This document shows, piece by piece, positions 8,606-17,887 of a stretch of 64,000 nucleotides of DNA. The translations under genes and the position numbers were made by a program. The notes beneath the pieces were generated by a model. It was not told where the DNA came from and did not search any database. It saw nothing but the letters and a program-made list of their open reading frames with translations. Source of the stretch: an uncultured Bacteroidales bacterium (GTDB lineage: Bacteria; Bacteroidota; Bacteroidia; Bacteroidales; WCHB1-69); NCBI GenBank assembly GCA_900315705.1, contig ONAB01000010.1:1-64000 (forward strand). The letters run 5' to 3'. The stretch's first letter is position 1; the number at the start of each line of letters is the position of its first letter.

Positions 8606-9943
8606 TTATCTCTTGAAAAAGGCGCTGTAGCAAATGCCCAGTGACACCCACGGTTCATTGTTATATTGTTGGGCCAGAAGCCGGTAGCCGAATTCGCCCT
8701 TGAGAACTATCTGAGGGATGGGATAATAGTTCAGTCCTGCCGAAAAGACGTGCCGCTCGGTCCATTTATAGTCGCTGAGGGGCACGCGTTCGCCGTTGGA
8801 GATGACATACGCGGGATTGTAGGAGTCGTAATACTCGTAACGGGCGAAGAGGAAAAGCTTGCGGTTCGTCCTCTCAGGAAGCAGATTCGCGCCGAACTCG
8901 AGGGCTCCGTCGCAGACCGAGCGGCCCACGAGGGTGTGGGGATAAGGGGCGGAAGAGCTGTTGGGCAGATAATTGTTGTAACGGGAAATGAGGGCCGCGT
9001 CGCCCAGATAGCCATAGTCGGCATTGCCTCTGAGCACCAGCCATTTGTGCTTGTAGCAGAAATCGAAGGAGCCATACACCACGGTGCCTTTCACATCTTT
9101 GTAGGTGGAGGAGTTCTCCTCGGTGACAATATCGTTGTTGAAGGTGTTGCCCACATAGCCGCTCAGACTGAGCCGGAGGCCTTTCACGGAGGTGTTGTCC
9201 ACGCGGAAAGCGCCCGCCAGCTTGTTGGCGGCGCGGAACTCGTAGGGCGAGGCGGAGGCGTCGTGGGCCCACCCCTGCACGTTGAACATCGAGGAGTTGA
9301 GGGCGGGCAGCAGCTGCACCTCGTAGCGCCAGCCGCCGGCCTGGCCCCAGACACTGATGCCCGTCTCGTGCCAGGTGCAGGGAATAATGGTGTTCTCGCC
9401 CTCGGGCCGGAACACGTTGAAAAACTCAGTGGGCAGATGATGGGCATTGGTCGCCCCCACCGGCACCACGATGTGCCCGACGCGGACATTCAACTTGTTG
9501 GACAGGAAACTCTTCTGCAGCCAGAACTGTTCCAGGGCCACTTCCCCACCCCGTTCAACCTCCTGCTCGTATTCGCCGGTTTCCTCGTTCTCGATCTCCA
9601 CGGCCGCCTCGGTGCCGCCGTGTTCAAACTCGATTTCCGTGCCCATAGACCAGCCTTTCCCGAAATCGTAGCCCAGCATCAGCACCACGTGCGGCAGGTC
9701 CACCTGCCCGTGGCCTTTGGAGTTGGCGTAACGGTCGGCATAGGAGTAGCGGAAGGCATTGTCGCTGTAGAAATTGTATCTGTAGGTAGCCTCGCCATAG
9801 CCGCCTATGGTCAGGCGTTCCACCCGTTTCTTGGCGGTGGTGTCGGCACGGCGCAGATGGATGGTGTCTTGGGCAGAGGCAAAACCTACGGCCATCGTTA
9901 AAACAATCAGAGTAACAGCTCTTTTCATAAAAACAGACTTCAT
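8606..9943 (-). CDS. Outer-membrane beta-barrel (porin-like) protein
   Basis: About 445 residues from the ATG at 9943 (MKSVFMKRAV...); a second in-frame ATG at 9928 also gives a good signal peptide ending FASAQ. The mature part has the alternating pattern of a transmembrane barrel ('GYGEATYRYNF', 'GYDFGKGWSMGTEIEFEH', 'LNVRVGHIVVPVG', 'EFGYRLLAQQ') and ends on an aromatic-rich strand ('GICYSAFFKR'). It resembles the uncharacterised porins of Bacteroidetes that sit next to imelysin genes. Probable role: passage of the ligand handled by the imelysin and di-haem lipoproteins encoded downstream. No TonB box or plug domain is present, so it is not a TonB receptor. Confidence 0.8.
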   Translation of the reverse strand: MKSVFMKRAVTLIVLTMAVGFASAQDTIHLRRADTTAKKRVERLTIGGYGEATYRYNFYSDNAFRYSYADRYANSKGHGQVDLPHVVLMLGYDFGKGWSMGTEIEFEHGGTEAAVEIENEETGEYEQEVERGGEVALEQFWLQKSFLSNKLNVRVGHIVVPVGATNAHHLPTEFFNVFRPEGENTIIPCTWHETGISVWGQAGGWRYEVQLLPALNSSMFNVQGWAHDASASPYEFRAANKLAGAFRVDNTSVKGLRLSLSGYVGNTFNNDIVTEENSSTYKDVKGTVVYGSFDFCYKHKWLVLRGNADYGYLGDAALISRYNNYLPNSSSAPYPHTLVGRSVCDGALEFGANLLPERTNRKLFLFARYEYYDSYNPAYVISNGERVPLSDYKWTERHVFSAGLNYYPIPQIVLKGEFGYRLLAQQYNNEPWVSLGICYSAFFKR

Positions 9944-10084
9944 ACAACCAAAGATTTTTACAGGTTGCAAAAGTGTTTCATTTACAGAAAAGAAATCCTA
10001 ATCAAAAATGAGGATAATGTGGGGGAATGGTCCCAAAAAGGAGGGAAAACGCCACTCTTTCACATTCATCAATCAAAATACAAA

Positions 10085-10118
10085 ACAAAAAAAGCACTTG
10101 CCCAATCGACAAGTGCTT
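10085..10118 (-). terminator. Rho-independent terminator after tRNA-Arg
   Basis: A perfect 9-bp stem (AAGCACTTG / CAAGTGCTT) with a 9-nt loop, followed on the minus strand by a T-rich tract. It starts ~10 bp after the tRNA-Arg 3' end. Confidence 0.85.
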
Positions 10119-10127
10119 GAATTTTTG

Positions 10128-10201
10128 TGATTCCGCTGCGACTCGAACGCAGAACCTGCTGCTTAGAAGGCAGCTGCTCTATCCAGTTGAGCTACGGAAC
10201 C
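10128..10201 (-). tRNA. tRNA-Arg (TCT anticodon)
   Basis: A 74-nt cloverleaf: acceptor GGTTCCG / CGGAATC with a G-T pair, discriminator A, and anticodon stem GCTGC / GCAGC around loop CTTCTAA. The T arm is complete (GTTCGAGTC). It reads minus, 7 bp downstream of tRNA-Pro, and shares that gene's promoter and terminator. CCA is not encoded. Confidence 0.95.
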
Positions 10202-10208
10202 ATCCGCG

Positions 10209-10283
10209 TCGGGATAGCCTGATTCGAACAGGCGACCTCCTGCTCCCAAAGCAGGCGCGATAACCGGACTACGCTATATCCCG
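10209..10283 (-). tRNA. tRNA-Pro (TGG anticodon)
   Basis: A 75-nt cloverleaf: acceptor CGGGATA / TATCCCG, discriminator A, anticodon stem CCTGC / GCAGG with loop TTTGGGA, and T arm GTTCGAATC. It is the first gene of a two-tRNA transcript with tRNA-Arg. CCA is not encoded. Confidence 0.95.
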
Positions 10284-10294
10284 TTTCGAGGCTG

Positions 10295-10302
10295 CAAAAA
10301 TA
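10295..10302 (-). promoter_or_regulatory. Promoter -7 box for tRNA-Pro / tRNA-Arg
   Basis: TATTTTTG on the minus strand, 11 bp before the tRNA-Pro 5' end, in the same context as the tRNA-Met promoter. Confidence 0.65.
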
Positions 10303-10432
10303 CATTTTTTTTCATTTTATCAAATTGAAGCTGCCGTTTTTTATTTATTTGTAATTCAGCCATATACAATAACAAGCTTTTCAAAACCGATTATAATGGA
10401 CATTGTTTCCGTCCTTTCGCCACTAATTTTCG

Positions 10433-10440
10433 TATTTTTG
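10433..10440 (+). promoter_or_regulatory. Promoter -7 box for queA, leaving almost no leader
   Basis: TATTTTTG ends only 8 bp before the queA ATG at 10449. A start site at the usual distance would give a leader of about one to three nucleotides. Confidence 0.5.
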
Positions 10441-10448
10441 CCGCCATT

Positions 10449-11666
10449 ATGACAGACGATAGAAACATACGAATCGAGGACTACAACTACGAGCTGCCCG
10501 AAGAGCGAATCGCCTTCTTCCCCGCCGCCCAGCGCGACCAGTCCAAACTGCTCGTTTACAGGGACGGGACCATCACAGACAGCCAGTTCAGCCAGTTGGC
10601 CGAACAACTCACCCCCAATGACTTGCTCATCCTCAACGACTCCAAGGTCATTCACGCGCGGCTGCTGGTGCACAACACCACGGGCGCGGCCATCGAGATT
10701 TTCTGCCTCGAGCCCCTCGCCCCCACCACCGACCCCGCCACGGCCTTCGCCCAGACGGGCACGGTGACGTGGAAATGTATGGTGGGCAACGCCAAACGCT
10801 GGAAACACCCGCTCTTCATCGACGTGCCTATCGGTGACCGGCAAGTGCGCGTCACCGCCACGCGCGGCGAAAATATGGAAGGCGCCTCCTTCGAGGTGAC
10901 CTTCTCGTGGAACGCCCCCGACGTGTCGTTTGCCGAATGGCTGGAACATTACGGCAAGATCCCCCTCCCACCCTACATCAAGCGCGCCGCCACCGCCGAC
11001 GATGAGACACGCTATCAAACCGTTTACGCCAAATATGACGGCTCCGTGGCCGCCCCCACCGCCGGACTGCACTTCACCCCCGCCGTGTTCGAATCCCTCC
11101 ATCAAAAAGGCATTCGCACCGAGTATGTGACCTTGCACGTCGGAGCCGGCACCTTCAAGCCCGTCTCTACAGAGACCATCGGCGACCACTATATGCACGA
11201 GGAGAAAATCGTCATCACAGAGGCACTCATCAACCTGCTGCTGAACAATATGGGCCGCCGGCGCATCGCCGTGGGCACCACCGTGGCGCGCACATTGGAG
11301 TCGCTCTTCATTATCGGCGCCAAATTGAAGACCGGACGCCCCCACCCTCTTCTGGTGGAGCAATGGGAAATATACGACGACCCGGCCCTGCGCGCCGTCA
11401 CCCTCGAGGATTCGCTCACAGCCATCCACGATTATCTGGAACAACAAGACACCGACCTGCTGCGCGCCGCCACGCGCCTGATCATCCTCCCCACCTACAA
11501 GCCTTGTGTCGTGCAGGGCATCATCACGAACTTCCACCAGCCCAAAAGCACGCTGCTGCTGCTCATCTCCGCCTTTGTCGGCGACCAATGGCGTGCCATC
11601 TACCGCCACGCCCTCGACCACGGCTACCGCTTCCTCAGCTACGGGGATTCGAACCTGTACCTATAG
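10449..11666 (+). CDS. queA: S-adenosylmethionine:tRNA ribosyltransferase-isomerase
   Basis: 405 residues, slightly longer than the typical 340-360. QueA transfers and isomerises the ribosyl part of AdoMet onto 7-aminomethyl-7-deazaguanine in tRNA, making epoxyqueuosine at the wobble position. Family signatures are present in order: 'YELPEERIAFFPAAQRDQSK' near the N-terminus, 'LLILNDSKVIHARL', 'KYDGSVAAPTAGLHFT' and 'LHVGAGTFKPV' in the centre, and 'NFHQPKSTLLLLISAF' near the C-terminus. It stands alone on the plus strand. No other queuosine gene is in the window. Confidence 0.96.
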   Translation: MTDDRNIRIEDYNYELPEERIAFFPAAQRDQSKLLVYRDGTITDSQFSQLAEQLTPNDLLILNDSKVIHARLLVHNTTGAAIEIFCLEPLAPTTDPATAFAQTGTVTWKCMVGNAKRWKHPLFIDVPIGDRQVRVTATRGENMEGASFEVTFSWNAPDVSFAEWLEHYGKIPLPPYIKRAATADDETRYQTVYAKYDGSVAAPTAGLHFTPAVFESLHQKGIRTEYVTLHVGAGTFKPVSTETIGDHYMHEEKIVITEALINLLLNNMGRRRIAVGTTVARTLESLFIIGAKLKTGRPHPLLVEQWEIYDDPALRAVTLEDSLTAIHDYLEQQDTDLLRAATRLIILPTYKPCVVQGIITNFHQPKSTLLLLISAFVGDQWRAIYRHALDHGYRFLSYGDSNLYL

Positions 11667-11743
11667 TCAACCGTCAAGGCTTTGATTTTAAACCAAGAAG
11701 TCAAGATCGTCTTTAATACTAAAGTTCTAATACTCACATCTTT

Positions 11744-14494
11744 ATGAGAAAGACTCTACTATTGTTCCTTTCCTTCTTGTGGTGCACCGCGATATTCGGG
11801 CAAACCCAACCGGTTCGCATCGTCAGTCCCACCGTGGAGATGCAGGATGGTTCTCAGCCGCTCGCCACGAACCAGCCCCGCTTCAGCTGGAAATATGCCG
11901 ACAATGATTCTGTCCAAAATGTCCGGCAGACCTCCTATCGTCTCATTGTGGCCTCCACGAAGGAAAATGCGCGCCGCAACGTCGGGGACCTTTGGGACAC
12001 CAAGACCGTCTCTTCCGACCAAATGCTCTATATTCCTTACAAAGGCAAACCGTTGGAAAGCCGCGACAAGGCCTATTGGAAAGTCGTGACTTATGTTACA
12101 TACACTGTAGAGAATAGGAACCAGAAAAAAAACAATACGGGAACGTCAACCATAATAGAAGTATTGGAAAGTGAAGTCAAATCGTTTGAGATCAGCCTGT
12201 TAAATTCCGAAGATTGGAGTGCGTTATGGATCGGGCACGAGTTCAACGACGACAATCTGTTGCGCAGAACCCGCATCGCGGCGCGATACTTGCGCAAGGA
12301 GTTTCACTTGCGCGACGACATCCGCGAGGCACGGCTCTATGTGTGCGGCCTCGGCCAGTACAGCGCCTTCCTCAACGGCACGGAAGTTGCAGCGGAAGAG
12401 ATCTTCAAGCCCGCCCTCTCCGACTATCGCAAGAGAGTGTATTTCAACGCCTTTGATGTGACCCAGCAGTTGCATAAGGGCGACAATGCCATTGGCGTCA
12501 TCCTTGCCGCCGGCCGCTACTTCGCTATGCGCTACAACCGTGGCGAGAATGAATGGGGCGGCGAGACCCACGTGATGCACTACGGGCGCCCTAGAATGAT
12601 CCTCCAGCTGGAGGTCACCTACCAGGACGGCACCACCGAGCGCATCGTCAGCAACGACAGCTGGAAAATCACCAACCAAGGGCCCATCCGCACCCTGAAT
12701 GAGTTTGATGGCGAGACCTACGACGCGCGCCTCGAGCTCGGCGACTGGACCTCAGCAGGTTACGACGACTCCCAATGGATACCCGTTTTCGGCGTTCACC
12801 CGCCCGAAGGGAACCTGATGCCGCAATCCAACCCCAACCTCAAGGTGCAAGACACCGTGAGGCCCGTCGCATTGTTCCGCAAGGGCGACCAATGGATGCT
12901 CGATATGGGGCAGAATATGGTGGGCTACCTGAATATGCGCATCCAGGGACAGCACATTGGCGACACCATCACCCTGCGTTTCGGCGAGAGTCTCAACCCC
13001 GACAGCACGCTCTATACGGAGAACCTTCGCGGAGCCGGGTTCACCGACCGCTACGTGGCGGGCTCGGACCGCACGTTCCAGTGGCACCCCACCTTCATTT
13101 ATCACGGCTTCCGCTATGTGGAAATCAGTGGCTTGCGGAATGCTCCGGAGGCGAGCAACTTCCAAGGACTGGTGCTCTACGACAAGATGAACGTGACAGG
13201 GCATTTCGAGACCTCCAATGAAATCATCAATACAGTATATCACAACGCATACTGGGGCATCCGCGGCAATTACCGCAGTATGCCCACCGACTGTCCGCAG
13301 CGCGACGAGCGTATGGGCTGGACCGGCGACCGCACCACGGGCAACTACGGCGAGTCGTACATCTTCGACAACCACCGCCTTTATAGCAAATGGCTCATCG
13401 ACGGCGAGGACAGTCAATGGCACAGCGGTTCCCTGTCGGACGTGTGGCCGAACTACTGGCGGCGCTACACCGACAATATGACCTGGCCCGGGGCGCTCAT
13501 CACCGTGGCCGATATGCTCTACACCCGCTACGGCGACATCGAGCCCATCCGTCTGCATTACGAGGCTATGAAGCGCTGGATGCTCTATATGAAACGCAGT
13601 TACCTGGTGGATGGCATCCTCACCCGCGACTGCTACGGCGACTGGTGTATGCCGCCCGAGTCACTCGACCTTGTACACGCCAAGGACCCATCCCGTATGA
13701 CGCAAGCGCCCGTCATCTCCACCCCATTCTATTGCTATCTGGCAGGAAAAATGGCCTATTTTGCAGGATTGTTGGGAAAAACTACAGATGTCGCTATGTT
13801 TCAAGCAGACATCGCCTACATCACAAAAGCGTACAATGCAAAATATCTTGACCAAAAGACCGGACGCTACGACAACAACACCGTCACTGCCAACATCCTG
13901 CCATTAGCCTTCGGTATGGTGCCGAAAGATATGGAGGACAAGGTGTTTGCCAACATCATAGACAAGACGATGAACGAGTTCGGAGGGCACGTCTCCACCG
14001 GAGTGGTAGGCATCCAGCAACTGATGCGCACCCTCACGGACCACGGGCGCGGCGACCTCGCCTTCAAGATTGCCAGCAGCGACACTTACCCGAGCTGGGG
14101 CTATATGGTTCGCAACGGCGCCACCACCATCTGGGAACTCTGGAACGGCAACACCGCCGCCCCCTATATGAATTCAGGCAACCACGTGATGCTGCTCGGC
14201 GATTTGATCCTTTGGGAATACGAATACCTGGCCGGCATCCGTGCCCTGGAGCCGGGATACCGCAAAATACAACTCAAGCCCTACCCTGTCGATGGATTGA
14301 ACCGGGTGACCTGCACCTACCAGTCGGTTTCCGGAGACATCACCAGCAGCTGGCGACACAACAGAGGACGACTGGAATGGAATATACACATCCCGGCAAA
14401 CACGGAAGCCGAGGTGTGGCTACCCACCTCAAAAGGCTATGAAGTGAAGACCTTCGGCAGTGGAAACTACAGACTTACCTCCAGGCTGCCCTAG
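11744..14494 (+). CDS. Secreted GH78 alpha-L-rhamnosidase
   Basis: 916 residues with a signal peptide ending 'AIFGQ'. The order is that of GH78: an N-terminal fibronectin-like domain (~25-150), the Bac_rhamnosid_N domain (~170-330), a beta-sandwich (~350-450), an (alpha/alpha)6 catalytic domain and a C-terminal beta-sandwich. The catalytic acid region is intact as 'DCPQRDERMGWTGD' at about residues 515-530. It releases terminal L-rhamnose from glycans such as pectin side chains or glycosides. No SusC/D pair is adjacent, so it is not in an obvious polysaccharide utilisation locus. Two short stretches (about 12090-12200 and 13735-13860) are noticeably AT-richer than the rest of the gene and may be recombined segments. 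Confidence 0.93.
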   Translation: MRKTLLLFLSFLWCTAIFGQTQPVRIVSPTVEMQDGSQPLATNQPRFSWKYADNDSVQNVRQTSYRLIVASTKENARRNVGDLWDTKTVSSDQMLYIPYKGKPLESRDKAYWKVVTYVTYTVENRNQKKNNTGTSTIIEVLESEVKSFEISLLNSEDWSALWIGHEFNDDNLLRRTRIAARYLRKEFHLRDDIREARLYVCGLGQYSAFLNGTEVAAEEIFKPALSDYRKRVYFNAFDVTQQLHKGDNAIGVILAAGRYFAMRYNRGENEWGGETHVMHYGRPRMILQLEVTYQDGTTERIVSNDSWKITNQGPIRTLNEFDGETYDARLELGDWTSAGYDDSQWIPVFGVHPPEGNLMPQSNPNLKVQDTVRPVALFRKGDQWMLDMGQNMVGYLNMRIQGQHIGDTITLRFGESLNPDSTLYTENLRGAGFTDRYVAGSDRTFQWHPTFIYHGFRYVEISGLRNAPEASNFQGLVLYDKMNVTGHFETSNEIINTVYHNAYWGIRGNYRSMPTDCPQRDERMGWTGDRTTGNYGESYIFDNHRLYSKWLIDGEDSQWHSGSLSDVWPNYWRRYTDNMTWPGALITVADMLYTRYGDIEPIRLHYEAMKRWMLYMKRSYLVDGILTRDCYGDWCMPPESLDLVHAKDPSRMTQAPVISTPFYCYLAGKMAYFAGLLGKTTDVAMFQADIAYITKAYNAKYLDQKTGRYDNNTVTANILPLAFGMVPKDMEDKVFANIIDKTMNEFGGHVSTGVVGIQQLMRTLTDHGRGDLAFKIASSDTYPSWGYMVRNGATTIWELWNGNTAAPYMNSGNHVMLLGDLILWEYEYLAGIRALEPGYRKIQLKPYPVDGLNRVTCTYQSVSGDITSSWRHNRGRLEWNIHIPANTEAEVWLPTSKGYEVKTFGSGNYRLTSRLP

Positions 14495-14510
14495 CCGTTT
14501 ACTTTTTTTA

Positions 14511-14518
14511 TATATTTG
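14511..14518 (+). promoter_or_regulatory. Promoter -7 box for thrS
   Basis: TATATTTG, 47 bp before the thrS start codon, directly after the rhamnosidase stop. Confidence 0.6.
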
Positions 14519-14565
14519 CACGCCTTTTCAAGGCAACCCCATTTTTACTATAACATACTGATATT

Positions 14566-16503
14566 ATGATTAATATAACATTGCCTGACGGCTCTATTAA
14601 GCAGATGGAAAAGGGTTCCACCCCCTATCAGGTGGCACTCGCCATCAGCGAAGGCTTGGCCCGCAACGTCTTGGTGGCCAAAGTGAACGACCAACTGGTA
14701 GAACTCGACAAACCCATCAACGAGGATGCCACCCTCACCCTTTACACCTGGAACGACCGCGAAGGCAAGGACACCTTCTGGCACAGTTCCGCCCACTTGA
14801 TGGCCGCTGCCATCGAGTCGCTGTACCCGGGCGTGAAGTTCGGCATCGGCCCCCATATCGAGACCGGCTTCTACTACGACATCGACTTTATGGACTATAA
14901 CATCTCCTCCGACGACTTCCCGAAGATTGAGGAGAAGATGAAGGAGTTAGCCTCCCAGAAGATCCAGTTCGTGCGCCGCGAGGTGTCCAAGGCCGAGGCT
15001 CTCGACTATTTCCAGAAAAAGGGCGACGAGTACAAACTGGAACTTATTGACGGTTTGGAAGACGGACAGATCTCCTTCTACGAGAGCGGTCCTTTCACCG
15101 ACCTCTGCCGCGGTCCGCACTTGCACGACACCTCCGCCATCAAGGCCATCAAGCTGCTCAAGACGGCCGGTGCCTACTGGCGCGGCGACGAGAAGCGCAA
15201 ACAGCTGACCCGTATTTACGCCGTCACCTTCCCGAAGAAGAAGGAACTCGACGAATACTTGGCTCTCCTCGAAGAAGCCGCCAAGCGCGACCACCGCAAA
15301 CTGGGCCGTGAGATGGAACTGTTCACCTTCTCCCCGCTGGTGGGACAAGGTCTGCCGTTGTGGCTGCCGAAGGGTGCCGCCCTCCGCGACCGCCTCGAGC
15401 AGTTCCTTCGCAAAGTGCAGAAAAGATATGGTTATCTGCAGGTTATCACCCCGCATATCGGCAATGTGAACCTTTATAAGACCTCTGGTCACTATGCCAA
15501 ATATGGTGCGGACTCCTTCCGCCCCATCACCACGCCGCAAGAGGGCGAGGAGTTCTTCCTCAAGCCGATGAACTGCCCGCACCACTGCCAGATCTACGCC
15601 GCACGTCCGCGCTCCTACAAAGAGCTGCCCCTCCGTCTCGCGGAGTTCGGAACCGTGTATCGCTACGAGCAGAGCGGTGAGTTGCACGGTCTGACGAGAG
15701 TCCGTGGTTTTACGCAGGACGACGCCCACCTCTTCTGCACCTCTGACCAGATCAAGGAGGAGTTCTGCAAGGTCATCGACATCATTCTCTACATCTTCAA
15801 GACTTTGAAGTTCGAAAATTATAAGGCTCAGGTCTCCCTGCGCGACCCGAATAACAAGGAGAAGTACATCGGCACCGACGAGAACTGGGAGAAGGCACAG
15901 CGCGCCATCATCGAGGCTGCCGCCGAGAAGGGTCTCAACACCATTGAGGTGGAGGGCGAAGCCGCCTTCTACGGCCCGAAGCTCGACTTTATGGTGAAAG
16001 ACGCGATCGGCCGCGAGTGGCAGTTGGGTACGGTCCAAGTGGACTACAACCTGCCCGAGCGTTTCGGTCTGGAATACACCGACGCCGACGGCCAGAAGAA
16101 GCGCCCGGTGATGATTCACCGCGCTCCGTTCGGCTCTATGGAGCGTTTCGTGGCAGTGTTGTTGGAGCACACCGGCGGTAATTTCCCGTTGTGGCTCACC
16201 TCCGACCAGGTGGTCATCCTGCCCATCAGCGAGAAGTATATGGACTACGCGCAGAAGGTGCGCGCCGCTTTGGACGAGCAGGACATCCGCTGCTACATCG
16301 ACGAGCGCAGCGAGAAGACCGGCCGTAAGATCCGCGACGCCGAAACTGCCAAGATCCCCTATATGCTCATCGTGGGTGAGAATGAGGAGAAGGACGGCAC
16401 TGTCTCTGTCCGCCGCCACGGCAACATCAACGACGGCACGATGCCGCTCGGCGATTTCGTGAAACTCATCAACGAAGCCATCAAGGCGGAGCTTGAGAAT
16501 TAA
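14566..16503 (+). CDS. thrS: Threonine--tRNA ligase
   Basis: 645 residues, full length for the family. An N-terminal TGS domain occupies ~1-62. The N2 editing domain follows, with its HxxxH motif (HSSAH, residues 73-77) and a further Cys/His motif around '[11 protein letters not shown]'. The class II catalytic core carries '[11 protein letters not shown]' (zinc cysteine), '[18 protein letters not shown]' (motif 2) and '[14 protein letters not shown]' (motif 3). The C-terminal anticodon-binding domain ends the protein. It charges tRNA-Thr and hydrolyses Ser-tRNA-Thr. The last codons run into a short 7-bp repeat array and then a strong terminator. In many Bacteroidetes infC, rpmI and rplT follow thrS; here they do not. 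Confidence 0.98.
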   Translation: MINITLPDGSIKQMEKGSTPYQVALAISEGLARNVLVAKVNDQLVELDKPINEDATLTLYTWNDREGKDTFWHSSAHLMAAAIESLYPGVKFGIGPHIETGFYYDIDFMDYNISSDDFPKIEEKMKELASQKIQFVRREVSKAEALDYFQKKGDEYKLELIDGLEDGQISFYESGPFTDLCRGPHLHDTSAIKAIKLLKTAGAYWRGDEKRKQLTRIYAVTFPKKKELDEYLALLEEAAKRDHRKLGREMELFTFSPLVGQGLPLWLPKGAALRDRLEQFLRKVQKRYGYLQVITPHIGNVNLYKTSGHYAKYGADSFRPITTPQEGEEFFLKPMNCPHHCQIYAARPRSYKELPLRLAEFGTVYRYEQSGELHGLTRVRGFTQDDAHLFCTSDQIKEEFCKVIDIILYIFKTLKFENYKAQVSLRDPNNKEKYIGTDENWEKAQRAIIEAAAEKGLNTIEVEGEAAFYGPKLDFMVKDAIGREWQLGTVQVDYNLPERFGLEYTDADGQKKRPVMIHRAPFGSMERFVAVLLEHTGGNFPLWLTSDQVVILPISEKYMDYAQKVRAALDEQDIRCYIDERSEKTGRKIRDAETAKIPYMLIVGENEEKDGTVSVRRHGNINDGTMPLGDFVKLINEAIKAELEN

Positions 16504-16529
16504 GAATGAAGAATTGATAATTAATAATG
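16495..16529 (+). repeat. Five-unit 7-bp array at the thrS 3' end
   Basis: Units such as GAGAATT, AAGAATG and GATAATT in strict 7-bp register. The array begins inside the last codons of thrS and runs into the terminator stem. It is one of the window-wide heptamer arrays. Confidence 0.55.
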
Positions 16530-16562
16530 GGAGTAGGGAAATGTACCTGCTCCCATTTTTTT
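16527..16562 (+). terminator. Rho-independent terminator after thrS
   Basis: An 11-bp stem (ATGGGAGTAGG / CCTGCTCCCAT, one G-T pair) with an 8-nt loop, followed by a run of T. It lies 24 bp after the thrS stop. Confidence 0.9.
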
Positions 16563-16593
16563 CTGAATTATCCCCTTGAATCTTGTAAATGTC

Positions 16594-16664
16594 CTGTCTG
16601 CGTATTTCTGCGAGTTCAGCGGGCTTATGATTGTCCCGCAGACCACGCAGATTAACGCGGATTA
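16594..16664. repeat. Dispersed 'CTGCG' intergenic repeat, copy 1
   Basis: Contains CTGCGTATTTCTGCGAGTTC, a GCGGGC...CCCGC pair and CAGATTAACGCGGATT. A related copy lies at 32271-32338. Its partly self-complementary pattern suggests a folded element. It has no coding potential. The rest of the 16504-16811 gap holds the thrS terminator and a heptamer array. Confidence 0.5.
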
Positions 16665-16757
16665 TCACACCGTTTTTTTGCAAGACTTAAAGGGATAATT
16701 CCGTTTCATTTTGCTTCATAAGAGATCCCTTTTATTTAGCGATGTGAAGTTTGTGGT

Positions 16758-16820
16758 GGTTAGGAATTAGCCGTTAGCCTTGAGCTACCAACAACTATTA
16801 TCTATCATCTATTAACTCTT
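16758..16820. repeat. Nine-unit drifting 7-bp array
   Basis: Units such as GGTTAGG, CGTTAGC and ATCTATC in unbroken 7-bp register. The array overlaps the 3' end of the TIGR03915 gene at 16812. Confidence 0.5.
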
Positions 16821-17609
16821 ATTTGTCTGTTTCTCCGTCAGATACCTCCAGTACCTTCTTGGCATATCCTGAAGTTGCTTGCGGGGGTTCATCCGCTCCT
16901 TGATGCAGATGGCCTTGAAGTAGGTGCGCCACAGGTCCTGCAGCAGGTGGTCGTCGTCGCTCAGCACCTCGTCGTTCAGACGGCCGTCGGTGAGGCTGAA
17001 GGCCACAGCGGACTCGTCGGCGAAGGTGATGCGCACCGGCTCCCCTGTCCCGTCGTAGTAGAATCCGTAGTGGCGCTTGGCGTCGTAGATGAGCCACGGC
17101 TGGTCGTTGAAGCGGTCGGCGAAATGGTCGATGATGAGCGGCAGAACGTTGTGGTCAGGCGAGATGACGGCCAGATAGGTGCCGTCCTTGGCCTTCTGGA
17201 AACGGATGAACTGTTTCATCCGCAACTGCTCGTGCATCACCTTGCGGGCGATGTTAGTCACGGCCAGCACATCCGGGTCGGCGAAGTTCCGCTCAATGCT
17301 CTCGCCTCCTTCCGGCTGCCGGAATACTTTGCAGATGTAGTGGAACAGTGCGTTGTTGAGTTCGGGCAGCTCCGACAACCAGCTGACCGCAATCATCTTG
17401 ACAGCTTCCTTCGACAGCCGTTTCTCCAGCCCCTTCCACACGCGGCTGGCCTTCTCCGTATCGGTGGGAACGGCATACAACCGATCGCAGAACAACGGCA
17501 CGGGATCGCCTTCCGACAACAGCATTTCCGGCTGTTCGTGCAGGGCGAACGCCTCAAAGACGGCGGTGAGGAGACCGTCCAAGGTGTTGTCGAAGGAGTA
17601 GCAGGTCAT
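16812..17609 (-). CDS. TIGR03915 family (DUF4130) predicted DNA metabolism protein
   Basis: 265 residues. The opening 'MTCYSFDNTLDGLLTAVFEA', the 'ADPDVLAVTNIARKVMHEQLRMKQFIRFQ' block and 'YLAVISPDHNVLPLIIDHFADRF' are hallmarks of TIGR03915/DUF4130. This family is normally encoded directly beside the radical-SAM protein TIGR03916 and is often fused to a uracil-DNA-glycosylase-like domain; here it is the short form without the glycosylase. The pair is predicted to act in DNA repair or modification, without biochemical proof that I know of. Here the partner lies 2.9 kb away on the same strand (20522-21835), separated by an AT-rich island. The C-terminal ~45 residues are basic. Confidence 0.85.
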   Translation of the reverse strand: MTCYSFDNTLDGLLTAVFEAFALHEQPEMLLSEGDPVPLFCDRLYAVPTDTEKASRVWKGLEKRLSKEAVKMIAVSWLSELPELNNALFHYICKVFRQPEGGESIERNFADPDVLAVTNIARKVMHEQLRMKQFIRFQKAKDGTYLAVISPDHNVLPLIIDHFADRFNDQPWLIYDAKRHYGFYYDGTGEPVRITFADESAVAFSLTDGRLNDEVLSDDDHLLQDLWRTYFKAICIKERMNPRKQLQDMPRRYWRYLTEKQTNKS

Positions 17610-17616
17610 TTTTAAT

Positions 17617-17714
17617 GGTTATGGGTTAGTGGTTATTGAAGGTTAGGGCTCAATGGTCAATGGTCAATGGGCGATGGTCAAAGTTTCAGGTTTCAAGCTG
17701 GTTAGTAGGTTGTT
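17617..17714. repeat. Fourteen-unit drifting 7-bp array upstream of the TIGR03915 gene
   Basis: The units run from GGTTATG through AATGGTC to CAGGTTT and GTTAGTA, in strict 7-bp register over 98 bp. A three-unit run (AAAGTTT, then CAGGTTT, then CAAG...) is almost identical to one inside the array at 60934-61080. Confidence 0.65.
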
Positions 17715-17777
17715 GGTAGCAGTACCGATCCTCAATGATGTCGTTTTTTTTATACTGCACAAATCTGTGCTGGTAAT

Positions 17778-17884
17778 GTTGCGTGTCTCCGACACGTTGC
17801 TGTCGCGGGAAGCCACTTCTACCCCACACTCGCGGTGTGGGGTGGACGATGCGCGGAAGGGGCGGTGTGTCGGAGACACGCAAC
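17778..17884. mobile_element. MITE-like element, short copy (107 bp)
   Basis: Bounded by 19-bp inverted repeats (GTTGCGTGTCTCCGACACG on the left; the right end has one mismatch). Inside is a perfect palindrome CCCCACACTCGC-GTGTGGGG and a GGACGATGCGCGG tail. The right half matches the right half of the 269-bp element at 18914-19182, so this is an internally deleted relative. It ends 3 bp after the stop of the membrane protein gene. Confidence 0.7.
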
Positions 17885-17887
17885 AAG

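Noticed and set aside
10356-11621. Minus-strand 421-codon frame opposite queA
   Set aside because: queA on the plus strand has all family motifs. The opposite frame is Gly/Val-rich with no motif and arises from GC-rich codons.
14947-16683. Minus-strand 578-codon frame opposite thrS
   Set aside because: Shadow of thrS; Leu/Val/Gly-rich, without recognisable features.
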